From Stomorhina lunata (Eukaryota > Arthropoda > Insecta > Diptera > Rhiniidae), in assembly GCA_933228675.1 (NCBI GenBank), contig OW121742.1, positions 35,102,218-35,166,217 on the forward strand: DNA of 64,000 nt, read 5' to 3'. Of the stretch, positions 11,401-24,250 are shown one piece after another. Positions within the stretch are counted from its first letter, which is position 1; each line of letters opens with the position of its first letter. Under the pieces are notes generated by a model that was not told the DNA's origin, did not search any database, and saw nothing but the letters and a program-made list of their open reading frames with translations. The position numbers and the translations under genes are program-made.

Positions 11401-12117
11401 AAACAAGTAAGAAAGTGATATAGTCGGTCAAGCCCGACCATACGATACCCTTCACCACTAAGGTCAAAGGTGTTCTTTTTTCTGTATTAAGACAAATATT
11501 GTTAAATTTTGCCATCATACAAATATTTTCTCAAAACTTATATATCTAAGCTGTTTTCGTCATTTGGACTTATATGAGGGCTAGGGTCAAATGTGGACCG
11601 ATTATCTTGAAATTTGGCAAAATGATTAGTTTTCAAAAATTATGTATGCAAAAAATAAACTAAAAATTCTTATTATCTTCGGATTTACGAGCCTTTTGGT
11701 AAGTTTTCTGTAATATTTAGTGCGTTTTGACATAAGAGTTTGTATGGGAGCTATGGTCAAATGTGGACCGTTTTCAACGAAATTTGGTTTATATAAGCAG
11801 TATTTGCTTTAAATTTCATAAAAAAATATTGATATTTGTGGCCAAAATATTAATTCCGGGAAGTGGGACCTATGGGAAGTACCATAAATAATGACCCGAT
11901 TTTGAGGAAAAAATAATCTGTGGCAAATTTTAGCAAATTATCTTTAGAATTGCAACCTGTACTTTAATTACATGGTTTACATGGGGGTCAGGCCAGCCAG
12001 GCGCATAGACGGACTGACATCGTTAAATCGACTCAGGAAGTGATTCTAAGTTTTTAAGATCAATATTTATATGCGTTACATACATCAGCACAAACTTATA
12101 ATAGTGAAGGGTATAAA
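11401..12117 (-). repeat. CCCTTCACC-family dispersed repeat, copy 4 (near complete, inverted)
   Basis: In plus-strand reading it begins AAACAAGTAAGAAAGTGATA, then the palindromic GTCAAGCCCGAC segment and ACGATACCCTTCACCACTAA. It ends at GTGAAGGGTATAAAAATT. It is the reverse complement of copy 2 along nearly its whole length, including the GGACGGACTGACATCG tract. Confidence 0.8.
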
Positions 12118-12914
12118 AATTAAAATATATTTGGAACCACTATTAAGACTTGGAGAATATACTTATATAGAATCACGTTTAAAAATTGGTCTGTGTAGAG
12201 CTACAATTAAAAATTGGACTAAATACGATTGAAACTTTGAGAATATACATATCGTTGGTCTCATGTAGAAAGGCCCTAACTTACTTTTTTTTTTTGAAGT
12301 TGATTTTTTTTGTGACTCCAATGCATTTAACGTAAATACACCTCCTCACAAAAATTTAAGGCATTTTTATCAAAACTAACGGTTATTCAAGAAATTTTCT
12401 AAAAAGCCCTAATTTATTCCTAAATAAATATTTTTTAAAAGCCCTGTCTCGCCAAATTAATATAATAGGAAACTTTCCAATCTTAAAGCTTTCGGTTGGA
12501 TGTATAATGATTTCTAATATTAAACTTCGATAACATTTTTCGGACAGAGAACTTTCAATATTAAAAGCTTTCCTATAGGTAACTTTTAATATCTAAAGCT
12601 TTCTACTAAAAACATTTCATATCAAAAGCTTTCCATAAAAAACAGCCATTATTTATCGAAAGCTTTCTTATATAAAACTTTCGATGTAGAAAGGTTTTCG
12701 ATAATAAACTTTCGATATCGAAAAATTTTTTATATAAAAAAAAATTTTTAAATAAAAAAAAAAATTTTATATAAAAAAAATTTTAATTTCAAAAGCTTTC
12801 CTATAGATAACTTTAATATCTAAAGCTTTCTAAAAAACTTTCGATGTCGAAAGGGTTTCTATAATAAACATTCGATATCGAAAGATTTCTGATATAAAAC
12901 ATTCATATAGAAAA
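12118..12914. other. Degenerate repeat spacer
   Basis: It contains decayed relatives of the 41-bp unit (12130-12260). From 12480 it holds AAAGCTTTC/TTTCGATA words (for example CTTTCGATGTAGAAAGG) without a stable period. Confidence 0.5.
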
Positions 12915-13735
12915 CGTTAAAGTTAAAAATCAAAATTGGACTATTTATGGAACTACAATAGAACCACGATTCAAAGTTTGACTATTTGAGGAAATACGAT
13001 TGAACCACTATTCAAAATTAGACTATTTATGGAATTACAATAGAACCACGATTCAAAATTAGACTATTTAAGAAAATACAATTGAACCACGATACAAAAT
13101 TGGAATTTATAGGGAACTACGACTAAACCACGATACAAAATTGGACTATATAAGGAACTACGATTGAACCACGATTTATATTTGGACTATATAAGGAACA
13201 ACGATCGAACCACGACTTAAAATTGGACTATATATGAAACTACGATTGAACCACGGTTCAAAGTTGGACTATTTGTGGATATACGATTGAACCACGATTG
13301 AAAATGGGACTATTTATGGGACTATAGTAGAACCACGATTCAAAATTAGACTATTTATAGAAATACGATTGAACTACGATACAAAATTGGACTACATAGG
13401 GAACTACGATTGAAACACGATTCAAAGTTGGGCTATTTGTGGAATTGAACCACGATTTAAAATTGGACTACTCGTATATATGAAAATACGATTGATTTAT
13501 GGAAATAAGATTGAATCACGATACAAAATTGGACTAAATATGAAACTACAATTAAACGACGATTCCAAATTGGACTATTTATGGAACTACAATAGAACCA
13601 CGATTCAAAATTAGACTATTTATGGAAATAAGATTGAACCACGATTTTAAATAGGACTATATAAGAACTGATTAAACCACGATTCAAAATTTAACTATAT
13701 ATAGAACTTCGATTTAAAATTTAACTATAACTACT
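12915..13735 (+). repeat. 41-bp tandem repeat
   Basis: About 20 imperfect copies built from GGACTATATAAGGAACTACG, ATTGAACCACGATT and CAAAATT. Successive regular units around 13140-13260 measure 41 bp. More degenerate relatives occur at 12120-12260. Confidence 0.88.
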
Positions 13736-14229
13736 TTACAGACTGCAAAAAAGCTCTTTAAGAGATACTAGTATTAATCTTAAAAAGTTTTTAATGGTTT
13801 TAAAAGTTTTTCTTTAAAGGCTTACCTATTAAAATCTTTATGTTATGAAAGCTTTTCTATAAAAAAGCTTTTCTATAAAAAAGCTTTTCTTTCTAAAACT
13901 TTCTAAATATCTTTTATATAAAATTGTTTTATATGCTTATCTATAGAAAGCTATATGTTCAAAAGGTTTTTATACAAAAAAGCTTTTTGACAAAGTGTTT
14001 TCGATTTTTTAGAAAACTTGTTTAAAAGGTTTTTCTCCAAAAAAAGCTTTTTGACAAAGTGTTTTCGATGGTTTAGAAAACCTGTTTATACAATGCTTTT
14101 GCTGAAAAGCTTTCTTATAGAAACCCTTTTTTAATGAAAGCCTTTTTCAGTAATAGCATTTTTTTAAGTAATGGTAACTCTAATAATTTTGATGTTGAAT
14201 ATGAAATAAGGTAAGAATGGAACATTGCT
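13736..14229. other. AAAGCTTTT-rich degenerate DNA
   Basis: Many AAAAGCTTTTCTATAAAAA words, similar to those in the intron between exons A and B. No ORF. Confidence 0.5.
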
Positions 14230-14373
14230 TGATATATGTGACAAGGTTTATGAAAAGGTGGTTTATGACTCAAAAACAAAATTTCGAAAAATTAGCTAAT
14301 TTTTCGAAATTTTTAGCAAATTTTTGAGTCAAAACCCACCTTTTCCCTTTTGACAGACCGGATCACATATAAT
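14230..14373. repeat. Palindromic element, about 140 bp, with a 36-bp perfect centre
   Basis: The centre 14278-14313 is a perfect 36-bp palindrome (half-site AAAATTTCGAAAAATTAG). Outside it, AAAAGGTGGTTTATGACTCA (14253-14272) pairs with TGAGTCAAAACCCACCTTTT (14325-14344). Weaker pairing reaches TATATGTGA and TCACATATA. MITE-like; no target duplication could be fixed. Confidence 0.85.
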
Positions 14374-14535
14374 GAATATCAATGTTTAGCGAAGTTTTAA
14401 TTAGAGGTTCAAAATTTAATTCACCGAATTTACTGGTCCAAGGAAGAGATTTGGACCCATTTCTGGAAGGAATTTATGTTCAAATATTTTCGAATATATA
14501 ATGTTTTTATTTCAATTCAAAGCTTACGACACTTT

Positions 14536-15110
14536 TTTATACCATTCACTACCATAGGTGGAAAAGGTATATTGGGTTTGTGTTGATGTTTGTAATGCAT
14601 AGAAATATTGGTCTGGGTCCCACTTTTTAGTATACCGATCGACTCAGAATCACTTCCTGATAATTTTGTAACTTTGTAAACAATTTGATGAAATCTGGCA
14701 CAGACTCATATTTGGTCATAGTTTGGAAGATCCTTATACTTATTGGGCAAAATCCGATTACTTTGTCGGGTACCTCCCATAGGGATGCATTCCTGGAAAA
14801 GGTTTTTTGGCCCTTTACAGTCACAAATTTAATTGTATTTTTATAATGGTAATAATTAATTATGGTAATCGAAATGAGTGTACCTAATTTTGTAGAAATC
14901 GGGCCATATACTATACTTCCCATACAAGACATATTCTCAAAAGTATTTCAAATACCCAGAAGAGCAGAAAAACGCTTATAAATCTGAAGATAATTGCATT
15001 TTTGCAACTGTATGTATGTCTCTAAGCCTTAGGGAAAACTTGTTAAATTGTTGTAGTGAAGGGTGTTATATTGTCGGGCTTGGCCGATTATATAAATTCT
15101 TACTTGTTGT
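14536..15110 (+). repeat. CCCTTCACC-family dispersed repeat, copy 5 (internally deleted)
   Basis: Both ends are present: ATACCATTCACTACCATAGG at the left, and GTGAAGGGTGTTATATTGTC then CGGGCTTGGCCGATTATA and TTCTTACTTGTTGT at the right. Only about 575 bp lie between them, so roughly 230 bp of the family interior is missing, including most of the GTCCGTCC tract. Confidence 0.75.
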
Positions 15111-16679
15111 AAATTACTAAGAACACAATTAATGTATGTGGAAATTTTCTGTTTCAAATTTTCCGATATTAGCACTTTCAAAATCATAATTTTTTCGTTA
15201 ATACAAGGCGTAAAAAACATGATTCATTTTAAGATAAATTTGAAATTATAATAAGTTTTTCGCTTTTTTTTTTTAGCTATTTAAACAAATTTTAACACTT
15301 GCGTTTTAGTAATAATTTTTCTTTATCATTTTGTAAAATTTATAAACACTTTTAACACAAAAACCGAAATTATAAAATGTTCAATCAAAGGCAAAATATT
15401 CGAATTCATTTAAAGAATGAATGAGTGAATTTAGCATATGAATTGTCTGGCTGGCATCATCATGAACATGTTAAGATACAAATGCGATCAATTTAGATAT
15501 GAGCTTGTGCTAAATAACCACCGACATTTTCTGGTGTTTCTCTTTATCACTTACAAAAGTTGTAGATTAATCACTAAAAAAAGCAACTGATTCCAATGAG
15601 TGAAAATATACAAATAAAATTTAACAATTTTTAAGTTAAGAAAAAAGAAAAAAAAACACTATATTTTAATTGTTAATTTACACGCAAAAAAAATCTTAAA
15701 AAAACACAATTTTAGCATTAACTTTTTAAATAAATTTCTAACTAAAATTTATCTTTAATTCAGCCCCATTCCAGAGTCATATAATTTTATATTTATTTCT
15801 TGTTGATTTTGCTTTGCTTTTTGAGTTAATAAAAATGTTTAAATTGTTTTCAATCCAAAACATTTGGTTAAATGATCACATTTCCATAAAAATCAAACCA
15901 AATAACACCAGAAATAGATTTAATGGCGAAAAAATACCGATCGAGTTAACACTTGCCTTTTTTGAGATTTTCAAAAAATGTTTCGCTTAATTAAATTTTT
16001 TTTTGTTTTGCCAATTATTTATTATAATTATCCAACTTTATTTATTGTTTAACACAATTTTCAATTTCGTATCAGACAAACTAGACAAAAACTAACAAAA
16101 TTGAAAAAGTTTACAAAATATCTTGATCTTTTTCTTACAACTCTTAAATGCGAACTATTGAAACAATTTTTTGATTTTTGTTGAAAGCGTTTAGAAGAGC
16201 GTGTAAAAATGATAAATTTTCCCTGGTATTTGGTTTTGTTAAATAAATAATTTTTATTTTAATTATTATATCTACATATGTTTTTCATATGTTTGTATTT
16301 ATTGTATTTATTTGCCAGTTGTTGTATTTAAGCGATAAGATAATAAATAGTAAAAATTTAGAAAAATAACAAAAAACCACAAAAATCGATTGAATTTATT
16401 ATATATTTTTTGTTGTTGTTCCTTCTTTTACTTCATTTCAATATTTTTTGTGTTTTTATTTTGAAAATAATAATTTTCAGTTAATTGATTGTATCTGCTT
16501 TTTTTTGAATGTTCCCTACCACCAGATTTAAGGGTTAAATTTTTTGATATAAGGTTTGTAACATGTAATTACAAGAAACTCATTTATCTACAGTATCAAG
16601 CCCTTAAAACGGACAATGCAAGTGTAGCCAGCAATGATCTATGTATTTAATATTTGCAAGTAATTGTAGGAGTCAGTTA
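15111..16679. other. AT-rich DNA, nothing recognised
   Basis: No credible ORF, RNA gene or repeat. Likely intron or intergenic. Confidence 0.5.
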
Positions 16680-17316
16680 AAACAAGTAAGAAAGTGCTAT
16701 AGTCGGTCAAGCCCGACAACACGATACCCTTCACCACTAAAGTCAAAGTTGTACTTTTTCATCTATAAAACAAATATTTCCAAAATTTTGTCAAAATACG
16801 AACATTTTCTTAAGGCTTATAAATTTAAGCTGTTTGTGAACCGATCATCTTGATATTTAGCAAATTTTTTACAAAAATTAAGTGTGTAAAAAATAGTCAT
16901 AATTTTCGGATTTATGAGCGTTTTACTAATTTTTATCTCATTTAGTGCGTTTTTAAAGAAGACTTTGTACGAGAGCTATGGTCAAATGTGGACCGAATTT
17001 AAAGAAATTTGGCACAATGATTTTAGTTAATATATGCAGTATCTGTTTTAAATTTCATGAAAAATATTAATATTTGTGGCCAATATATTAATTCCGGAAA
17101 ATGTGACCTATGGGAGGTACCATTAATAATGGACCGATTTTGACGAAATTCAATAGCCATGGTGCCATTATCAAAAAAATTATCTGTGCCAAATTTCATC
17201 AAATTATCTTTAGAACTGTAGTTTGATTACAAGGTTTACATGGGGGTCCATCCAGCCAGACGGACGGACGGACATCACTAAATCGACTCAGAAAGTGATT
17301 CTAAGCCTTTTAATCA
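16680..17316 (-). repeat. CCCTTCACC-family dispersed repeat, copy 6 (truncated)
   Basis: It begins AAAACAAGTAAGAAAGTGCT with the GGTCAAGCCCGACAACACGA tail and ACCCTTCACCACTAAAGTC, then follows the family to CGACTCAGAAAGTGATTCTAAG. The last 100 or so bases, which would carry GTATAC and ATACCCTTCACCACCATAGG, are missing. It faces copy 7 in the opposite orientation. Confidence 0.75.
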
Positions 17317-18027
17317 AACAGAAATTTGGTAACCTAAAAAGAAATAGGTATAACACATTACCCACACTTTCTCTACTTAAGCAGATTACACAGGCCAACA
17401 TGATTTTAGTTGACCAAATGAAGATAGATGACTTTGGTCTGCTAAATCCGAAAATGACATTACAGTTTCAGAGTTGGCTCTAGTTTTCGAGATGTAATTT
17501 TTTTTCGAAAAATATGATTTTTCCAAATAATTTTAATATAACTCCAAAACTGCTGGCTGGTTATATTAACCTAATAAGAAAAACCGAAATTCGAAAACAG
17601 TTTTGTCTTTGCGTCGTCCTCATATTTTTCTTTATCCGCTTAGTCCTTTTAGAGATATCAATGAATTTACATCAAAAAAATGTTTCTTACAAAATATTTT
17701 TTTAAAAAAATCATCAAAAATATAAGGTACAACAAAAGTTCAATTTTTTTCCTGTTAAATAAAAATAAGCTGTATCATGTTAAAAAAAACTTTTCATTTT
17801 GTTAAATGTTAACCCTTTCGCGGACACCCCTTTTTAAGAAGGGTTTCCGGTGGGCATTTTTCTATATCTGCTTCATTTTTAAAGATAGAAAAATTCTGAA
17901 AACACCAAAGTGTTCTAAATTAAAATACAAAACAAACTTTGTTTATATACATTCATTGTATTCAAAATCAATGTATCAGACTCAGATGCTGATCTATTGT
18001 TAAAAACTTTCAATATTAAACATTTCA
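17317..18027. other. Spacer between inverted CCCTTCACC copies
   Basis: Short ORFs (longest 63-65 codons from 17514) have no recognised motif. At 17809 the sequence TTAACCCTTTCGCGGACACC resembles the start of a TTAA-inserting element, but no partner end was found. Confidence 0.4.
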
Positions 18028-18607
18028 TCACTTCCTGAGTCTATTAAACGATGTCGATCCGTCTGGAGCCTTTTAATTAAAGTACAGGTCGCAATTCTAA
18101 AGATAATTTGATGAAATTTGTCACAAACTATTTTTTTGTTTGTAGGATCATGGCTATTAAAATTCGTCAAAATCGGTCCATTATTAATGGTATCTCCCAT
18201 AGGTCTCACTTTTCGGAATTGATATTTTGGTCATAGTCAATATTTTTTACGAATTTTTAAAACAAATAGTGCTTATGTAAACAAAAATCACTGCTCTTAA
18301 TTTCGTTGAAATCGGCCCACATAGCTGACCATAGCTCCCATACAAACTTTATGAAACAAAATCATTAAAACGCTCGTAAATCTGAAGATAGTGATAATTT
18401 GATGTTTGTTTTGTGCATACATACTTTTTGTCAACTATAATTAAATGGCTAAATTTCGAAATATTTGGTCCACATTTCACCCTAGCTCTCATATAAGTTC
18501 AAAGGAAATGACAAAATTCATACACAAAAAAGTACTGACATTTGACCTTTGTGGTGAAGGATATCATATCGGGCATGAATGACTATAGCACTTTCTAACT
18601 TGTTTTT
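18028..18607 (+). repeat. CCCTTCACC-family dispersed repeat, copy 7 (truncated)
   Basis: It starts abruptly at ATCACTTCCTGAGTCTATTA and ends GTGGTGAAGGATATCATATC, then GGGCATGAATGACTATAGCA and TTCTAACTTGTTTTT. It is truncated at nearly the same internal point as copy 6, which lies in inverted orientation about 0.7 kb away. Confidence 0.7.
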
Positions 18608-19125
18608 AATAATGATCAATCCAGGTATAGATTGATTTACAGTTCATCGGCAACACTGTATAAGATAGGTATTACACTAACACATGTAAAACGGCAAACA
18701 CACAATCATTTTAGAATGTTCTCTCGACCTTTGAATCGTGCTTATGTTATATAATATACGTAGGGCATCTAAAGTGCGGCCATATCAAAATTTAATATTT
18801 CGTATTCGAACAACATGAATTGTTTTTTTTTTGTATAATAATTTAAAATCACTTGTAAATATTTTTGTTTAGTTTAAATTTGCAAACAATTTAAAATTTT
18901 TCAAAAAATTATATTAAATTTATAATTCTTTTAAATTTTGATTATAGATAATTTAATTCATTTTAAATAAATGATTTATGGCGTTAATTTTTCTTTTGTT
19001 GTTCTAAACGATGACGCAGATACGGAGAGTGGAGGAGCCTATTCTTCTCCATTCTTTTAACAGTCAACATCTCACACATCGAAAGATCAATAGACTTTAT
19101 CCGGAAAGAAAGATTTAATATAGAT
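18608..19125. other. AT-rich DNA, nothing recognised
   Basis: Non-coding spacer before array 2. It includes a more GC-balanced stretch near 19000-19100 without a useful ORF. Confidence 0.5.
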
Positions 19126-20790
19126 TAGATTTTGAATAATTTCCTATAAAAATAAGAAATTTTTGAAAAATTTCCTATAAAAATAAGAAATTTTTGAAAA
19201 ATTTCCTATAAAAATAAGAAATTTTTGAAAAATTTCCTATAAAAATAAGAAATTTTTGAAAAATTTCCTATAAAAATAAGAAATTTTTGAAAAATTTCCT
19301 ATAAAAATAAGAAATTTTTGAAAAATTTCCTATAAAAATAAGAAATTTTTGAAAAATTTCCTATAAAAATAAGAAATTTTTGAAAAATTTCCTATAAAAA
19401 TAAGAAATTTTTGAAAAATTTCCTATAAAAATAAGAAATTTTTGAAAAATTTCCTATAGAAATAAGAAATTTTTGAAAAATTTCCTATAAAAATAAGAAA
19501 TTTTTGAAAAATTTCCTATAAAAATAAGAAATTTTTGAAAAATTTCCTATAAAAATAAGAAATTTTTGAAAAATTTCCTATAAAAATAAGAAATTTTTGA
19601 AAAATTTCCTATAAAAATAAGAAATTTTTGAAAAATTTCCTATAAAAATAAGAAATTTTTGAAAAATTTCCTATAAAAATAAGAAATTTTTGAAAAATTT
19701 CCTATAAAAATAAGAAATTTTTGAAAAATTTCCTATAAAAATAAGAAATTTCTGAAAAATTTCCTATAAAAATAAGAAATTTTTGAAAATTTTCCTATAA
19801 AAATAGTAAATTTTTGAAAAATTTCCTATAAAAATAGGAAATTTTTGAAAAATTTCCTATAAAAATAGTAAATTTTTGAAAAATTTCCTATAAAAATAGT
19901 AAATTTTTGAAAAATTTCCTATAAAAATAGTAAATTTTTGAAAAATTTCCTATAAAAATAGTAAATTTTTGAAAAATTTCCTATAAAAATAAGAAATTTT
20001 TGAAAAATTTCCTATAAAAATAGTAAATTTTTGAAAAATTTCCTATAAAAATAAGAAGAAATTATTGAAAATTTCCTATAAAAATAAGAAATTTTTGAAA
20101 AATTTCCTATAAAAATAGTAAATTTTTGAAAAATTTCCTATAAAAATAAGAAATTTTTGAAAAATTTCCTATAAAAATAAGAAGAAATTATTGAAAATTT
20201 CCTATAAAAATAAGAAATTTTTGAAAAATATTCCTATAAAAAATAAAAGTTTTTGAAAAATTTCCTATAAAAATAAGAAATTTTTGAAAATTTCCTATAA
20301 AAATAAGAAATTTTTGAAAATGTTCCTATAAAAATAAGAAATTTTTGAAAAATTTCCTACAAAAATAAGAAATTTTTGAAAAATTTCCTACAAAAATAAG
20401 AAATTTTTGAAAAATTTCCTAAAAAAAATAAGAAATTTTTGAAAAATTTCCTATAAAAATAAGAAATTTTTGAAAAATTTCCTATAAAAATAGGAAATTT
20501 TTGAAAAATTTCCTATAAAAATAAGAAATTTTTGAAAAATTTCCTATAAAAATAAGAAATTTTTGAAAAATTTCCTATAAAAATAAGAAATTTTTGAAAA
20601 ATTTCCTATAAAAATAAGAAATTTTTGAATAATTTCCTATAAAAAAAAAGAAATTTTTGAAAAATTTCCTATAAAAATAAGAAATTTTTGAATAATTTCC
20701 TATAAAAAAAAAGAAATTTTTGAAAAATTTCCTGTAAAAATAGGAAATTCTTGAAAAATTTCCTATAAAAATAATAAATTTTTGAAAAAT
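19126..20790 (+). repeat. 31-bp dyad minisatellite, array 2
   Basis: About 53 forward units. The first 650 bp are almost perfect copies of the AAGAAATTTTT version. A block of AGTAAATTTTT units follows at about 19800-20110, then mixed units. One arm is usually AAG and the other CCT, giving one mismatch in the dyad. Confidence 0.95.
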
Positions 20791-22259
20791 GAATACAGAT
20801 TAAATTTAAGTGTTAGCGAAAGGTTAAGCTTTAAGGAATTTTAGCATTACTCGAAAGCAACTTGGTAAGGGCAAGTCATTACCTAATAACTTTTTGAATA
20901 ATAATAAAGAGTTATTGAGGCCTTTCTTTAAGAAAAATATTTACATAATTTTGATTTACTCTTTTTATTGTTTAAACAAATGTTTAATATTCAAAATGAA
21001 TATCAAATTAATTGATCCAATTAAATTTCCTTAACATGTTCAAAAAATTATTTTTGAATACTTAACAAAAATGCCGAAAATGAAATATGTAAATAATTAA
21101 AAACATTGCACGTTTCATGTAAACAAATTGGCATTAAACATTATAGGAATAAATTAAATTTCGACAATATTAAAAATTCATAGCCAGTAAAAACCGATAA
21201 AAAGATTAATAACAATTTTAACACTAACTTTCGTTCGAAAAAAAGAAAATGAAAGAACGACTGGTTACTTTGGAGAGGGGCAGTTGGAGTCACAAAAGCC
21301 GAATTGTTAACAAATCAAAGAAACATTAAAACCTGTGGTGAATTGCAGGTTTTATTCCATACAAATTTCGAATTGAGAAAATTTAAAATAATTTAAAGTA
21401 AACCAACAAATGTATAACAAATTTCCATTAAAAGGCCTCAAAGAAACAGGGTAGGTAGTTTCCTACCAACGATCGTGTTACCGGTATTTATTAACAACCG
21501 CCATGAATCGACATTTGCATATTTTTCATTAACTTAAATTTTTGGCTACTTTGTAATACGAACGCATTTTAATGGGTTTTGTGTGATTTGTTTATGGAAT
21601 TGCACTTAAAATAAAATCAAAATGCAATCACAAAAAAAATATACAAAAAATTTTTTCAAAAAATATCTCAAAACTAAAAATAAATTTATGTGATTTTAAT
21701 CATTTATAGAAAATGACGTCTAAACTATGACGCCTTTGGAAAGTGGCAGTAGTCACTTGGTTGCCTCGTATCTAGTAGATGAGTTACGCATTAATTTCCA
21801 GTTTAAAATTAATTTCTTTTGAAATTTGTTATCAATGTTAAGCGATAAAATGCCATTAATTTTGGTTTCGTCGTCTTCGTCGTTATGATTTGTGTTCACT
21901 TAGCAAAAATTTTATGTTTGAAAATATCGATAAAATAATCAAGGGTGAAATTGAAAAATTAAGAGATTTAAATAAAAAACAATCATAAAAGATTTTAACA
22001 GCTAATAAATTTGGCTTAAAGCTCATGAGTCAATTATGATTTTAAGTTTTTGAAAGCGTAGAAAATAGTGACAAATAGTTTTGAAGTATTTGGTAAAGAA
22101 AAAATATTGTAATTATAGGTTTTCGCTAACAAGTTTATATGCAAATGTGTTAAGAGATCAGATGGTCTTTTTGAACGATTTTGAAAACTGGTTAAAAAAG
22201 TGGACTACAAAAAAGTACGAATTTTTTAGAAAATTTTCAAAAAAAATTGCTATACATAT
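20791..22259. other. AT-rich DNA, nothing recognised
   Basis: Separates a forward 31-bp array from a reverse one. No gene is seen; the ORF at 22081-22305 ends inside degenerate repeats. Confidence 0.5.
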
Positions 22260-24250
22260 AGGAAATTTTTTAGAAATTTCCTTTATTTGTAGGAATTTTT
22301 TTTAATTTCCTATATTTACAGATAATTTTTCAAAAATTTCCTATTTACATAGGAAAATTTAAAAAAAAATTCTTATTTTATAAAATTTTTTTTAAAAAAA
22401 TTCCTATATTTAAAGGAAATTTTCCAAAAAATTTACTAAATATTTCCTATTTTTATAGGAAATTTTTCAAAAATTTATTATTTTTATAGGAAATTTTTCA
22501 AAAATTTATTATTTTTATAGGAAATTTTTCAAAAATTTACCATTTTTGTAGGAAATTTTTCAAAAATTTACTATTTTTATAGAAAATTTACTATTTTTAT
22601 AGGAAATTTTTCAAAAATTTACTATTTTTATAGAAAATTTTTCAAAAATTTACTAGTTTTATATGAAATTTTTCAAAAATTTACTATTTTTATAGGAAAT
22701 TTTTCAAAAATTTACTATTTTTATAGGAAATTTTTCAAAAATTTACTATTTTTATAGGAAATTTTTCAAAAATTTACTATTTTTATAGGAAATTTTTCAA
22801 AAATTTACTATTTTTATAGGAAATTTTTCAAAAATTTACTATTTTTATAGGAAATTTTTCAAAAATTTACTATTTTTATAGGAAATTTTTCAAAAATTTA
22901 CTATTTTTATAGGAAATTTTTCAAAAATTTACTATTTTTATAGGAAATTTTTCAAAAATTTACTATTTTTATAGGAAATTTTTCAAAAATTTACTATTTT
23001 TATAGGAAATTTTTCAAAAATTTACTATTTTTATAGGAAATTTTTCAAAAATTTACTATTTTTATAGGAAATTTTTCAAAAATTTACTATTTTTATAGGA
23101 AATTTTTCAAAAATTTACTATTTTTATAGGAAATTTTTCAAAAATTTACTATTTTTATAGGAAATTTTTCAAAAATTTACTATTTTTATAGGAAATTTTT
23201 CAAAAATTTACTATTTTTATAGGAAATTTTTCAAAAATTTACTATTTTTATAGGAAATTTTTCAAAAATTTACTATTTTTATAGGAAATTTTTCAAAAAT
23301 TTACTTTTTTTATAGGAAATTTTTCAAAAATTTCCTATTTTTATAGGAAATTTTTCAAAAATTTCCTGTTTTTATAGGAAATTTTTCAAAAATTTCCTAT
23401 TTTTATAGGAAATTTTTCAAAAATTTCCTATTTTTATAGGAAATTTTTCAAAAATTTCCTATCTTTATAGGAAATTTTTTAAAAATTTCCTATTTTTATA
23501 GGAAATTTTTCAAAAATTTCCTATTTTTATAAGAAATTTTTCAAAAATTTCCTATTTTAATAGGAAATTTTTCAAAAATTTCCTATTTTTAAAGGAAATT
23601 TTTCAAAAATTTCCTATTTTTATAGGAAATTTTTCAAAAATTTCCTATTTTTATAGGAAATTTTTCAAAAATTTCCTATTTTTATAGGAAATTTTTCAAA
23701 AATTTCCTATTTTTATAGGAAATTTTTCAAAAATTTCCTATTTTTATAGGAAATTTTTCAAAAATTTCCTTTTCTTACAGGAAATTTTTCAAAAATTTCC
23801 TATTTTTATAGGAAATTTTTCAAAAATTTCCTATTCTTATAGGAAATTTTTCAAAAATTTCCTATTCTTATAGGAAATTTTTCAAAAATTTCCTATTCTT
23901 ATAGGAAATTTTTCAAAAATTTCCTATTCTTATAGGAAATTTTTCAAAAATTTCCTACTTTCATGGGAAATTTTTCAAAAATTTCCTACTTTCATGGGAA
24001 ATTTTTCAAAAATTTCCTACTTTCATGGGAAATTTTTCAAAAATTTCCTATTTTTATGGGAAATTTTTCAAAAATTTCCTATTTTTATGGGAAATTTTTC
24101 AAAAATTTCCTATTTTTATGAGAAATTTTTCAAAAAATTCCTTTCTTTAGGGGAAATTTTTTTAAAAATTTCCTATTTTTATGAGAAATTTTTCAAAAAT
24201 TTCCTACTTTTATAGAAAATTTTTTCAAAAATTTATTTCAATAGGAAATT
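22260..24250 (-). repeat. 31-bp dyad minisatellite, array 3 (reverse orientation)
   Basis: About 60 units with central C and linker ATTTTTAT. It is laid out in homogeneous blocks: TTTACTATTTTTATAGG units to about 23310, TTTCCTATTTTTATAGG units to about 23940, then CTACTTTCATGGG units. This suggests successive local amplifications. ORFs in it are repeat artefacts. Confidence 0.95.

Noticed and set aside
23994..24215. ORF of repeated NFSKISYF-type peptides
   Set aside because: Translation of reverse 31-bp units. A 31-bp period shifts frame each unit, and the start is arbitrary.
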